Shown piece after piece: positions 52,380 through 60,715 of a stretch of DNA of 64,000 nt. Source of the stretch: Myxococcus sp. CA023 (lineage in GTDB: Bacteria; Myxococcota; Myxococcia; Myxococcales; Myxococcaceae); the NCBI RefSeq assembly GCF_010998615.1, contig NZ_JAAEAH010000010.1:1-64000 (forward strand). Direction: 5' to 3'. The stretch's first letter is position 1, and each line of letters starts with the position of its first letter. The position numbers and the translations under genes were made by a program. The notes under the pieces are model-generated. The model saw only the letters and a program-made list of their open reading frames with translations, was not told the origin of the DNA and did no database searches.

Positions 52380-52985
52380 ATGATTGCTTCCCTGCTTGCC
52401 GCCACCTTGCTTGCCGCAGCGCCCGGCCCACTGACGGTTGTCCAATCCGGGAATGCGGACGTGCAGAAGGCCGCCAACGCGCCCGGTGCCACCGCGCAGT
52501 CGCTGGCCAGCGTCGTGGAGAAGTTCGTCGACTTCGAGGAGCTGGCGAAGCGTGCGCTGGGTGACAAGACCTGGGCCGGCCTCAAGCCCGCCCAGCGCAA
52601 GGAGTTCACCGAGACGATGACGGGCCTGCTGCGCGCGTCCTATGCCCAGAAGGCCCTGGGGCAGGCGCAAGCCCAGGTGAAGTACGGCGAGGAGGGCATC
52701 GACGGTAACGAGGCCTCCGTGGGCACCACGGTGACGGTGAAGAAGGACGCGATCCCCGTCGAGTACCGCCTGTACCGCACGTCGGCGACCGGGGCGTGGC
52801 GCATCTACGACGTCATCACCGACGAAGTGTCCCTGGTGGACACGTACAAGGGGCAGTTCCGCAAGCTGCTCGCCGACAAGGGCTTCGACGGCCTGCTGTC
52901 CACGCTGAAGAGCAAGCGGACGCAGTTGGAGACGGAGAACGCGGCGTCGGCGGAGAAGAGCGCGGGGCAGACCGCGGTCCCCTGA
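52380..52985 (+). CDS. mlaC: MlaC/Ttg2D-family periplasmic lipid-binding protein
   Basis: 201 residues with a short signal peptide (about 1-16, LLAAAPGP). The MlaC pattern is visible: FVDFEELAKRALG near 50, the LRASYAQKA helix and RLYRTSATGAWRIYDVITDEVSLVDTYKG-type strand near 130-160, followed by the FRKLLADKGFDGLL helix. MlaC shuttles phospholipids between the outer-membrane complex and MlaFED. It is about 23 kb away from mlaEFD and close to a TolC-like gene and the sphingolipid genes. Confidence 0.9.
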   Translation: MIASLLAATLLAAAPGPLTVVQSGNADVQKAANAPGATAQSLASVVEKFVDFEELAKRALGDKTWAGLKPAQRKEFTETMTGLLRASYAQKALGQAQAQVKYGEEGIDGNEASVGTTVTVKKDAIPVEYRLYRTSATGAWRIYDVITDEVSLVDTYKGQFRKLLADKGFDGLLSTLKSKRTQLETENAASAEKSAGQTAVP

Positions 52986-53013
52986 CGCCCAGCGCGGTCC
53001 GCGTCACGTGTCC

Positions 53014-53054
53014 AGGCCGAGGTGCCCTCGAGGGTGCCTCGGCCTTCGTCTTTT
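53014..53054. terminator. Bidirectional hairpin terminator between mlaC and the epimerase gene
   Basis: The 9-bp arms AGGCCGAGG and CCTCGGCCT enclose a second palindrome, CCCTCGAGGG, followed by TCGTCTTTT. It sits between two convergent genes and should terminate both, more clearly the forward one. Confidence 0.8.
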
Positions 53055-54055
53055 CAGCGCCCGCCCGCCTCGCGGTATGCGGCCAAGGTGCCGGCCAGGC
53101 CCTGGGCCAGGGGGATGGTGGGCAGGAAGCCCAGCTCCCGACTCGCGCGCTCGGTGGAGCATGTCCACGCGGGGCACCGCATCTCCCGCACCTTGTCCCG
53201 GTTGAGGATGGGCACCGTGCCGCGCAGGCGGGCCACGGCTTCCGAGCCCAGCCCCACCATGTAGCTGACCGTCTGCGGCACGGGCAGCACGGCGGGCCGG
53301 CCCTTGCCGAGCGCCCCGGCCATGGCCGTGCAGACATCCTCCCAGGAGTGCTCCACGCCGTCGGATACGGCGTACACGCCGCGCGCCGGGTCTTCCTTCG
53401 ACACCGTGGGGCCGCGATCCACGGCCGCGAGCAGGGCGGTGCAGAGGTCATCCACGTGGATGAGCGAGTAGCGCTTGGGCCCGAAGCCGCTCTTCAGCGC
53501 CAGCCCCAGCTTCGCCATGGGCAGCAGCGACGGGAGGAACTCCACGTCACCGGGCCCGTAGACGATGGGCGGCCGGACGATGACGGACGGAACCCGGTCC
53601 GCGAACGCCCGCACCGCCTCCTCGCCGCCCAGCTTGCTGCGGCCGTAGATGGACACGGGCGCGGGCGGGTCCTCCTCGCGGCGCGGGCGCTCCGGCGTGG
53701 ACGGGCCGGCGGCGGCCAGCGACGAGCAGTACACCAGCCGGGGAGGGTGGGGCAGGGCGGCCATGGCCTCCACCAGGCGGCGGGTACCCTTCGCGTTGCC
53801 CTCGATGTAGCCCTCGGGCTCGCGGGACTTGGTGACGCCTGCAAGGTGCAGCACGCAGTCCACGTCGCGCACGGCTTCGGCCAGTCCCGCGCCTGTCGTC
53901 AGGTCCGCCACCACGAAGCGGGCGCCCAGTTCCTCCAGGGGCCCACGGCGCGAGCTGGCGCGCACCATGAGGGTCAGCGTGTCGCCACGCTCCACGATGC
54001 GGCGCGCGAGCCGCTGGCCAATGAACCCGGTGCCGCCAGTGAGCAGGAATCGCAA
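53054..54055 (-). CDS. cerR: NAD(P)-dependent epimerase/dehydratase family protein, ceramide reductase candidate
   Basis: 333 residues: an extended short-chain dehydrogenase with TGGTGFIG, HLAGVTK and the catalytic YGRSK. It is third in the likely operon spt - GNAT protein - this gene. In Caulobacter, an epimerase/dehydratase-like enzyme next to spt (CerR) reduces the 3-keto group during ceramide synthesis, so the same role is inferred here from position and family. ATG 54055 lies 27 bases after the GNAT gene stop. Without this context it would be called only a sugar-epimerase-like protein. Confidence 0.8.
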   Translation of the reverse strand: MRFLLTGGTGFIGQRLARRIVERGDTLTLMVRASSRRGPLEELGARFVVADLTTGAGLAEAVRDVDCVLHLAGVTKSREPEGYIEGNAKGTRRLVEAMAALPHPPRLVYCSSLAAAGPSTPERPRREEDPPAPVSIYGRSKLGGEEAVRAFADRVPSVIVRPPIVYGPGDVEFLPSLLPMAKLGLALKSGFGPKRYSLIHVDDLCTALLAAVDRGPTVSKEDPARGVYAVSDGVEHSWEDVCTAMAGALGKGRPAVLPVPQTVSYMVGLGSEAVARLRGTVPILNRDKVREMRCPAWTCSTERASRELGFLPTIPLAQGLAGTLAAYREAGGR

Positions 54056-54082
54056 GGAAGACTCCTCGGAGTCGGGCTGTGG

Positions 54083-55255
54083 TCAGAGCGCGCGCGTGTA
54101 GACGCGGTACGTCTTGGAGCGCTGGGCGCCCATGGACTCGATGGCGCGGTTGACCAGGTGGTTGTCCTCGAGCGTCCAGGAGATCTCCCCGCCCACGTAG
54201 CCCAGCCGCTTCGCCGTGCGCAGGGTGTCCAGGTACAGGATGGCGTCCAGGCCGCGGCGCCGGTAGCCCTCCTTGATGCCGAGGATGATGAGGCGCAGCC
54301 GGTTGATGCGGCGTGAGGCCAGCGCCAGCTTCACCAGGCCGATGGGCAGGCCGAACGTGGTGAGCCGCCCGTTGGCCGCGCGGATGGCCTGGTTGGCATC
54401 CGGCACTGTCAGGGAGAATGCCACCGGCTCGCCCTGGACCTCCGCCATGAGCGCGAGCTCCGGTCGGACGACCGTCTTGAGCTCCTTGGCCAGGTGGTCG
54501 AACTCCGCGTCGGTGAAGGGCACGAAGCCCCAGTTCTTCTCCCACGCCGAGTTGTAGATGTCGCGGATGCGCTTCACCTCGGCGTCCAGGTCCTTCATGT
54601 TGACCGGACGCACGACGACGCCGTCGCGCACGCGAATCTTCTCCGCGATTCGCACCACCTTCTCCGGCGGCTGCGCGGACGATGACAGCTCGTAGGCGTA
54701 CAGGTCCTTGGCCTTCGTCAGGCCACAGGCCTCCAGCAGCGCCGCGTAGTAGGGCGGGTTGTGCGGCATCATCACCGCGGGCGGCGTATCGAAGCCGTCG
54801 ATGAGCAGGCCCCAGTCCTGGTTGGAGGACAGGTTGGCGGGCCCCAGCATGGCGTCCATGCCCCGCAGACGCAGCCAGGTCGCGGCGGACTCCAGCAGGG
54901 TCCGGGCGACGCCCGCGTCATTCACGCACTCGAAGAGACCGAAGAAGCCCTCCTTCGTACCGTGAATCTCCATGTGCCGCGGATTGCGGATGGCGGCGAT
55001 GCGGCCCACGACGTCCGGGCCGCGCCGGGCGAGGAACAGCTCCAGCTCGCCGTACTCGAAGAAGGGGTTCTTCTTCGGGTCCAGGAAGTCCCGGCGCTCC
55101 ATCTCCAGCGGAGGAACCCAGTGCGGGTCGCTCCTGTAGAGGGCGTAGGGGAGGCGGATGAACTGCATCCGCTCCGCTTCGCCGCGGACAGGGGTCACCT
55201 GCACATCCGAGGGCATGGACGAGGACGCGCGGGTCGGCTCGGCGTGGAGGGCCAT
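54083..55255 (-). CDS. bcerS: GNAT-type acyltransferase family protein, bacterial ceramide synthase candidate
   Basis: 390 residues. Two GNAT-like lobes are visible (RLPYALYRSDPHWVPPLEME near the N-terminus; GIKEGYRRRGLDAILYLDTL carrying the R-R-G acyl-CoA-type motif; LEDNHLVNRAIESMGA near the end). The family is widespread in bacteria with sphingolipids. In Caulobacter the GNAT-related bCerS acylates the sphingoid base, so this gene, placed 7 bases after spt, is the natural candidate. No signal or membrane span. ATG 55255 is the first start; ATG 55216 is an alternative. Confidence 0.8.
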   Translation of the reverse strand: MALHAEPTRASSSMPSDVQVTPVRGEAERMQFIRLPYALYRSDPHWVPPLEMERRDFLDPKKNPFFEYGELELFLARRGPDVVGRIAAIRNPRHMEIHGTKEGFFGLFECVNDAGVARTLLESAATWLRLRGMDAMLGPANLSSNQDWGLLIDGFDTPPAVMMPHNPPYYAALLEACGLTKAKDLYAYELSSSAQPPEKVVRIAEKIRVRDGVVVRPVNMKDLDAEVKRIRDIYNSAWEKNWGFVPFTDAEFDHLAKELKTVVRPELALMAEVQGEPVAFSLTVPDANQAIRAANGRLTTFGLPIGLVKLALASRRINRLRLIILGIKEGYRRRGLDAILYLDTLRTAKRLGYVGGEISWTLEDNHLVNRAIESMGAQRSKTYRVYTRAL

Positions 55256-55262
55256 GGGCGGT

Positions 55263-56801
55263 TCAGTTCCGGTCGGAGTGGGCGCCGTTGCGCATGAAGA
55301 AGTGAGCGCCCTTCTCCAGCAACAAGCCCGGCAGCTCGCCTCGCTTCTCCCACAGCTTCATCGGCGCGTTGCCCAGCTTCCGCAGGTCCTCCGGCTGGAG
55401 GTTGGCCGCGCGCCACGTGAGCTGCTCCACCGCGTCGAACAGGCGTCCGGCCACCTCGCGCGACGACATGCGCGACAGCTGGTCCAGGGTGATGCCGCCC
55501 TTGTCCGCCAGCAGGCCGTTCGAGCCCGCGGCCCACTTCTCGCTCGCGCGGTTGGACAGGATGCGGGTGCCCGGGCGGGCAATCTGCACCGGCTCGTAGA
55601 TGGAGGGGCGCGTCTCCGGAATCACGCCCAGCTTCCGGCCAATGGTCTCGAAGGTGTCGAGCACGCGGTCCAGTTGCGCGTCCGTGTGCGTGGCCATGTA
55701 CGAGGTGCGGATGAGCGCGTGGCCCGGCTCCACCGCCGGCGGAATCACCGGGTTGGCGAAGACGCCGGCCTCATGCAGCGCGCGCCAGAATCGGAAGCAC
55801 TTCACCTGGTCGCCGATGTGCACCGGCACCACCGGCGTCACCGACACACCCGTGTCGAAGCCCATGGCGCGGAAGCCGTTGTGCATCTTCTCCGCGATGT
55901 CCAGCAGGCGGGCGCGGCGCTCCGGCTCCGCTTCGATGATCTCCAGCGCCTTGAGCGCCGCGGCGATGGAGCCCGGCGTCATGGACGCGGAGAAGATGAC
56001 CGAGCGCGCCTTGTGGCGGATGTAGTTGATGACCTCGAAGGGACCGGCCAGCACGCCGCCCAGCGACGCGAAGCTCTTGGAGAAGGTCCCCATGACGAGG
56101 TCCGTCTCCTTCTCCAGGTCGAAGTACTCGGAGGTGCCCCGGCCCAGCGTGCCCAGCACGCCCATGGCGTGCGCGTCATCCGTCATCACCCGCGCGTTGT
56201 AGTGCTTCGCCAGCTCCACGATGCGGGGCAGGTTGCAGATGTCGCCCTCCATGGAGAAGACGCCGTCGGTGACGATGATCTTGCCCGCGTCCGGATCCGC
56301 CTGGGACAGCAGTTGCTCCAGGTGGTCCATGTCGTTGTGGCGGAACTTGCGCTCGGTGGCGAAGGACAGGCGGATGCCGTCCACCAGCGACGCGTGGTTC
56401 TGCCGGTCGCTGAAGACGATGTCGTGCCGGCCCAGGATGGACGCCAGCGCCAGGTTCGTCTGGAAGCCCGTGGAGATGACGATGGCGGACTCGCGGTTGA
56501 GGAACTTCGCCAGCCGCGCTTCCAGCTCCTCGTGCAGCGCCAGTGTGCCATTGAGCAGTCGCGAGCCGGAGCTGGTGGTACCGAACTTCTCCGTCGCCTT
56601 GATGGCCGCTTCCTTCACGCGCGGATCGGCGGACAGGCCCAGGTAGTTGTTGGACCCGACCATGATGACGCGCTTGCCTTCGATCTCCACCTCGGTGGCA
56701 CCGTGCGACGCTTCGATGGCACGGAAGTACGGATAGAGACCTGTAGCCTTCGCGATACGGTAGTCCTTCCAGTTACGGCACTTGTCGAAGACGTCGCTCA
56801 T
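55263..56801 (-). CDS. spt: Serine palmitoyltransferase (PLP-dependent alpha-oxoamine synthase family)
   Basis: 512 residues. The alpha-oxoamine synthase fold has GSNNYLGLS, HASLVDG (His136), TDDAHAMGVLG (Asp208/His211) and the PLP lysine in GTFSKSFASLGG (Lys242). It condenses serine with a fatty acyl thioester, the first step of sphingolipid synthesis; M. xanthus is known to make sphingolipids through such an enzyme. About 110 extra C-terminal residues (from about 400, PSIYEPVQIARPG onward) exceed the usual length. A TTGACA promoter lies at 56951-56979. First gene of the spt-bcerS-cerR operon. Confidence 0.9.
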   Translation of the reverse strand: MSDVFDKCRNWKDYRIAKATGLYPYFRAIEASHGATEVEIEGKRVIMVGSNNYLGLSADPRVKEAAIKATEKFGTTSSGSRLLNGTLALHEELEARLAKFLNRESAIVISTGFQTNLALASILGRHDIVFSDRQNHASLVDGIRLSFATERKFRHNDMDHLEQLLSQADPDAGKIIVTDGVFSMEGDICNLPRIVELAKHYNARVMTDDAHAMGVLGTLGRGTSEYFDLEKETDLVMGTFSKSFASLGGVLAGPFEVINYIRHKARSVIFSASMTPGSIAAALKALEIIEAEPERRARLLDIAEKMHNGFRAMGFDTGVSVTPVVPVHIGDQVKCFRFWRALHEAGVFANPVIPPAVEPGHALIRTSYMATHTDAQLDRVLDTFETIGRKLGVIPETRPSIYEPVQIARPGTRILSNRASEKWAAGSNGLLADKGGITLDQLSRMSSREVAGRLFDAVEQLTWRAANLQPEDLRKLGNAPMKLWEKRGELPGLLLEKGAHFFMRNGAHSDRN

Positions 56802-56950
56802 GGGTGATCGGTCTTTCTCTCAGGCTGCGTCGGGAGGCATGGACCGGCCCGGGAGCCTGGGGCTCTCCAGTCGCGACTCCCCCGATTGAAGGAACGTTCC
56901 GCATCGGGGATTTCTGCGTCCGGCGGCCTCCCACGGGGGACGCGTGGCCG

Positions 56951-56979
56951 TGAATAAAGAGGGAGCGCGGCAGTGTCAA
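56951..56979 (-). promoter_or_regulatory. Sigma-70-type promoter for the sphingolipid operon
   Basis: The reverse strand reads TTGACA (56974-56979), 17 bases, TATTCA (56951-56956). The leader to the spt ATG would be about 145 bases. Confidence 0.5.
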
Positions 56980-57066
56980 GGCAAGCCCCGCGCCGTCCAT
57001 CCCGCTGTCACCACCCGTATCCGGGCTCGCCTTGACAGCACTGAGACTTTGATGGCACCCCGCCGT

Positions 57067-57095
57067 CTGACACACGGTGTTCTCCAGTCGATACT
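57067..57095 (+). promoter_or_regulatory. Sigma-70-type promoter for the RND/PAP2 operon
   Basis: CTGACA (57067-57072), a 17-base spacer and GATACT (57090-57095) match the consensus at five and four of six positions. Transcription would start near 57102, about 130 bases before the TTG start codon. Confidence 0.45.
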
Positions 57096-57099
57096 GGAG
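57082..57099. repeat. Inverted repeat over the RND operon -10 element, possible operator
   Basis: CTCCAGT and ACTGGAG flank CGAT, a perfect 7+4+7 repeat covering the putative -10. A repressor bound here would block the promoter. Confidence 0.45.
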
Positions 57100-57104
57100 C
57101 GCAT

Positions 57105-57126
57105 GGTGTGCATTGGGCTGCACACC
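57105..57126. repeat. Inverted repeat at the RND operon transcript start
   Basis: GGTGTGCA and TGCACACC flank six bases (8+6+8), starting a few bases after the predicted transcription start. It could be an operator or a 5' hairpin that protects the transcript. Confidence 0.45.
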
Positions 57127-57232
57127 TGCTGTCGGCGTGACGCGCCTGGAAGCCTTCCGCTTCACCCGCTGTTCAAGGAAGCCGCTGACTGGCCGGGAAT
57201 TTGCTCGGTCGCCGGTCCCCGAGGAGTCGACG

Positions 57233-59734
57233 TTGGCCAGGTCTCAACGGTGGTTCGAAGGCTTCATCCAGGTCGCGGTCTCGCGCCCCTGGCAGGTGTT
57301 GCTCGTGTTTTCGCTGCTCGCGCTGGGCGGCATGGCGCTGGCGTCGCGCTTGGAGTTCCGCGGGTCGTTCGTGGAGTTGCTCCCTCAGGGATCCCAAGAA
57401 GTGCGGGATCTGACACGCGTGTCAGAGAAGGCAGGCGGGGACGGCTACCTGGTCCTCGTGGCAAAGGGAGACACTCCGGAGCGCCTGGAGGCATACGCGG
57501 CCGAATTACAGACGCAATTAGAAGCGATGCCCGAGGTCCGCTATGTCGAGCACCGCTATGACGTGGACTTCTTCCGTCGAAATGCGCTGCTGTTATTGCC
57601 CATCGAGAAACTCGCCGCGTTGCGCCAGGACCTGACGGCGCGTGTGCGTTACGAGCGGCAACGCGCCAACCCGTTCTTCTTCGATTTGGGGGGCACGCCG
57701 GAGCCGCCGGACTTCGAGGCCATCGCGAAGAAGTACGCGCCGGACGCACCCATGCGCGCGACGTTGGCCAGCGCGGACGGCACTGAAGTTTATTTGATGA
57801 TCAAGCCGTCCGGGACGGCCGGGGATTTGGGGTTCGCGCGGCGCTTCGTGGACCAGGCCATGGGCACCGGACGCACGCTCGCGGCGCAGCGCTATCCGGC
57901 CGTGACGCTGCAGGCCACGGGCAACTTCCAGGGGCGCATCGAAGAGGACGCGGTGATGCGCGGCGACCTGTCGCGCGCCGGCACGCTGTCGGCGCTCATC
58001 GCGGTGGGACTCATCCTGCTCGCCACGCGGCGCGTCGCGGCGCTGGCCGTGGTCGGCATCCCCGTCATGGTGGGCGTGGTGTTGACGTTCGCGGCGGCGC
58101 AGCTCGCCATTGGCCACCTCAACATCGTGACGGGGTTCCTCGTCGCCATCTTGATTGGCCTGGGCATCGAGTACGGCGTCCACCTGTGCATGCGGTACTG
58201 GGAGGAGCGGCGCGCGCGTCCAGCCCGCGAGGCCATCGTCACGGCGGTGCGCGGCACCTTCAGCGGCGCGGTGACGTCCGCGGTGACGAACGCGGCGGCG
58301 TTCTTCGTGCTGCTGCTGGCCCAGTTCCAGGCCTTCAACCAGTTCGGCCTGCTGGCGGGCCTGGGCGTGCTGCTGGCCGTGCTGGCGACGTATGCGATGG
58401 CGCCCTCGCTGCTGGCCATCGCGGAGCGGCTGCGTCCGGCCCGCGTGGACGTGGCGGCCGAAGCCACCGCGTCCCAGGTGTCCCAGCCGGAGCGGGCGTG
58501 GCGGCGCTGGCCCACGGGCGCCATCGCCGCGCTGGCGCTCGCGGTGGTGGGCTTCGCCGCGTTCTCCGTCTCCGTGGCGCCCCAGCTGGGCTTCGAGACG
58601 GACATGCGCAAGCTCAAGGGCGAGTCTCCGGCATCGCGCCTGGACGACCGCGTCACCGAACAGCTGGGCCAGCCCCTCAACCCGGCCATCTTCCTGGTGG
58701 ATGACGTGGCGCAGGCGGCGCAGGTGGAGGCCGTCATCGCGGAGGTGAAGCAGCGCAACGGCGCGGACTCCGCCATCCTCGACTCCGCGTCCCTCAATGA
58801 CTTGCTGCCGTCCGACGTCGAGCGCCGGGAGGGGGAGCTGTCGGCTTTGCGCGAGGCCTTCCAAGGTCTGGAGGACCTGCCCGCGGAGCTTCGCGAGGAC
58901 GCGCGGCTCCAGGAGTTCCAGCGGATGCTGGAGGCGAAGCCCTACGGCCTGGAGGCGTTGCCGGTGGAGGTGCGCCGGCGCTTCGAGGCCACGGACGGGA
59001 AGGGCACCTTCCTGCTCCTGTTCCCCTCCGTCTCCAACTCCGACACCGAGGAGCTGCGGCGCTGGGCCACGCAGATCGACCAGGTGGTGGAGGGCGTGAA
59101 GGCGCGCGGCATCGACATGGCCGTGCTGGACAGCAACCGCATCGCGGCGCGCATCTTCGCGCTGGTGAGCGCGGACGGGCCGCTCATCCTGTGGTCCGCC
59201 GCCGCGGTGGTGTTCGTCGTCATCCTGGTGAGCCTGCGCAGCTTCAAGCGCGCGTTGCTCGTCACCGGGCCGCTGTTCCTGGGCATGACGTGCCTGGCGG
59301 GTGGCATGTACCTCTTCGACGTCCAGCTCAACTTCATCAACGCGGTGGTCCTGCCGAACCTGCTGGCCATCGCCGTGGACAACTCAGTGCATCTCTTCCA
59401 CCGGTACGAGGAAGAGGGGCCCGGCTCGCTCGGCAAGGTGGTGCGCCACACGGGGCTGGCGGCCGTGGTGGCCACGCTGTCCAACGCGGCCGGGTATGGC
59501 GCGCTGCTGGTCGCCAACCACCAGGGCCTGCGGAGTATTGGTCAGATTGCGCTGCTGGGGGTCATGTGCACCTTCTTGGGGACCACGGTCTTCTTCCCCG
59601 CGCTGCTCGCCTTGCTGGAGCGGTGGAAGGGGCGCGAGAATGTGGTGGCGGGGAAGGGAGCGGTCGTTCAGAGCCTCGAACTCGGCGATTCTGGCGCGCA
59701 AGACGCGCCGCCGGGGGAGCGTAAGTCGGCGTGA
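57233..59734 (+). CDS. MMPL/HpnN-type RND transporter
   Basis: 833 residues with about 12 membrane spans in two halves, each with a large periplasmic loop; conserved segments include GLGIEYGVHLCMRYWEER in the first half and IAVDNSVHLFHRYEEE in the second. This is the HpnN/MmpL type, which exports hopanoids and other lipids to the outer membrane. TTG 57233 has GAGGAG (57221-57226) six bases upstream; the ATG-type frame start at 57077 lies within the promoter. Placed divergent from the spt operon and coupled to a PAP2 gene, it may export sphingolipids (inference). Confidence 0.88.
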   Translation: MARSQRWFEGFIQVAVSRPWQVLLVFSLLALGGMALASRLEFRGSFVELLPQGSQEVRDLTRVSEKAGGDGYLVLVAKGDTPERLEAYAAELQTQLEAMPEVRYVEHRYDVDFFRRNALLLLPIEKLAALRQDLTARVRYERQRANPFFFDLGGTPEPPDFEAIAKKYAPDAPMRATLASADGTEVYLMIKPSGTAGDLGFARRFVDQAMGTGRTLAAQRYPAVTLQATGNFQGRIEEDAVMRGDLSRAGTLSALIAVGLILLATRRVAALAVVGIPVMVGVVLTFAAAQLAIGHLNIVTGFLVAILIGLGIEYGVHLCMRYWEERRARPAREAIVTAVRGTFSGAVTSAVTNAAAFFVLLLAQFQAFNQFGLLAGLGVLLAVLATYAMAPSLLAIAERLRPARVDVAAEATASQVSQPERAWRRWPTGAIAALALAVVGFAAFSVSVAPQLGFETDMRKLKGESPASRLDDRVTEQLGQPLNPAIFLVDDVAQAAQVEAVIAEVKQRNGADSAILDSASLNDLLPSDVERREGELSALREAFQGLEDLPAELREDARLQEFQRMLEAKPYGLEALPVEVRRRFEATDGKGTFLLLFPSVSNSDTEELRRWATQIDQVVEGVKARGIDMAVLDSNRIAARIFALVSADGPLILWSAAAVVFVVILVSLRSFKRALLVTGPLFLGMTCLAGGMYLFDVQLNFINAVVLPNLLAIAVDNSVHLFHRYEEEGPGSLGKVVRHTGLAAVVATLSNAAGYGALLVANHQGLRSIGQIALLGVMCTFLGTTVFFPALLALLERWKGRENVVAGKGAVVQSLELGDSGAQDAPPGERKSA

Positions 59735-60678
59735 GTTCCTGGGTTTCCCAAAGCGTTCGCGGTGAGGCGGTGCGCGTCCAGCTCACCCCCGTGGACCTCA
59801 TCATCGTCGTGTCGTGCGCGTTGGCTTCGCTGCTCCTGCTGGGGCCGGGCCGGTGGGCGCCGGATGCGCTGCGTTGCGCGGGATTGTTCGCGGTGGTGGG
59901 CGTGGGGCCGCTCGTCCTCCGTACGCTGGCCGCATCGTTCCCGGGGCACCGGTGGATCCATGTCCTCGCGGACTGGTGGCTGCTGCCCACGGCGGTGATG
60001 ACGCACGGCTGGCTGTCTCCCGTGGTGGACACGGTGAACCCCCTCCTCAAGGACGCGCAGTTGGTGGCGGCCGACCAGCGGCTCTTCGGCATGCAGGCGG
60101 CGGTGGTGCTGTCGCGCGTCGTCCCGGCGTGGCTCAACGACATCCTGTTGGTCTGCTACTACGGCCACTTCATCTGGGCGCTGGTGATGGGGTTGGTACT
60201 CTACCGGCGCCCGGGCGGCGCGGAGTACGACGAGTACCTCACCGCCCTGGGGCTGCTCTTCTTCCTCAACTACGCGGCCTACGCGCTGGTGCCGGCGGTG
60301 GGGCCTCGCTACTTCCTGGTCGACGCGTTCGATGGGCCGCTTCAGGGCTCGCTGGCGCCGCTGCTGGATTCACTCATGCGCAAGCCGCTGTTCGCGCGTG
60401 ACTGCTTCCCGTCGGGACACACTGGCGCCACGCTGCTGGTGCTGTACTACGCGTGGCGGTTCTCCCGCCGTGTCTTCTGGGTGATGTTGCTCCCGGGCCT
60501 GGGGCTCATCGCGGCCACCCTGGTGGGCCGTTTCCACTACGCCACGGACCTGCTCTGCGCGGTGCCCATGGTCATGGTGGTGACGGGGCTGGCGCTGGGC
60601 GTCTCCCGGGCGGCCCGCCATCGCGAAGTGGTGAAGGACGCGCGTTCCGTGCCGGTGGACGCTATCGTCAGGCCCTGA
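59731..60678 (+). CDS. PAP2-superfamily membrane protein, Aur1-like
   Basis: 315 residues with about eight membrane spans. The active-site motifs are FPSGHTG (His230) and GRFHYATD (His269, Asp273), the H..H-x3-D pattern of PAP2 phosphatases and of the yeast inositol-phosphorylceramide synthase Aur1. GTG 59731 overlaps the RND stop (GTGA). In this setting it may transfer a phospho-head group to ceramide or dephosphorylate an exported lipid. Both are inference. Confidence 0.85.
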   Translation: MSSWVSQSVRGEAVRVQLTPVDLIIVVSCALASLLLLGPGRWAPDALRCAGLFAVVGVGPLVLRTLAASFPGHRWIHVLADWWLLPTAVMTHGWLSPVVDTVNPLLKDAQLVAADQRLFGMQAAVVLSRVVPAWLNDILLVCYYGHFIWALVMGLVLYRRPGGAEYDEYLTALGLLFFLNYAAYALVPAVGPRYFLVDAFDGPLQGSLAPLLDSLMRKPLFARDCFPSGHTGATLLVLYYAWRFSRRVFWVMLLPGLGLIAATLVGRFHYATDLLCAVPMVMVVTGLALGVSRAARHREVVKDARSVPVDAIVRP

Positions 60679-60715
60679 GCGCCCGGACGGTTCGCGGCGC
60701 GAGGAGCCGACGTCC

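Larger units (their letters stand above)
56802..57232. other. 431-bp divergent control region between spt and the RND exporter gene
   Basis: It contains the reverse spt promoter (56951-56979), a forward promoter candidate (57067-57095) and two inverted repeats (57082-57099 and 57105-57126) around the forward start. The forward strand also carries a second TTGACA at 57032-57037 without a good -10. I see no coding frame with a ribosome site. Confidence 0.55.

Noticed and set aside
57077-57232. The N-terminal 52 residues of the longest RND frame
   Set aside because: They overlap the promoter and two inverted repeats and show no membrane or family pattern; TTG 57233 has a strong ribosome site.
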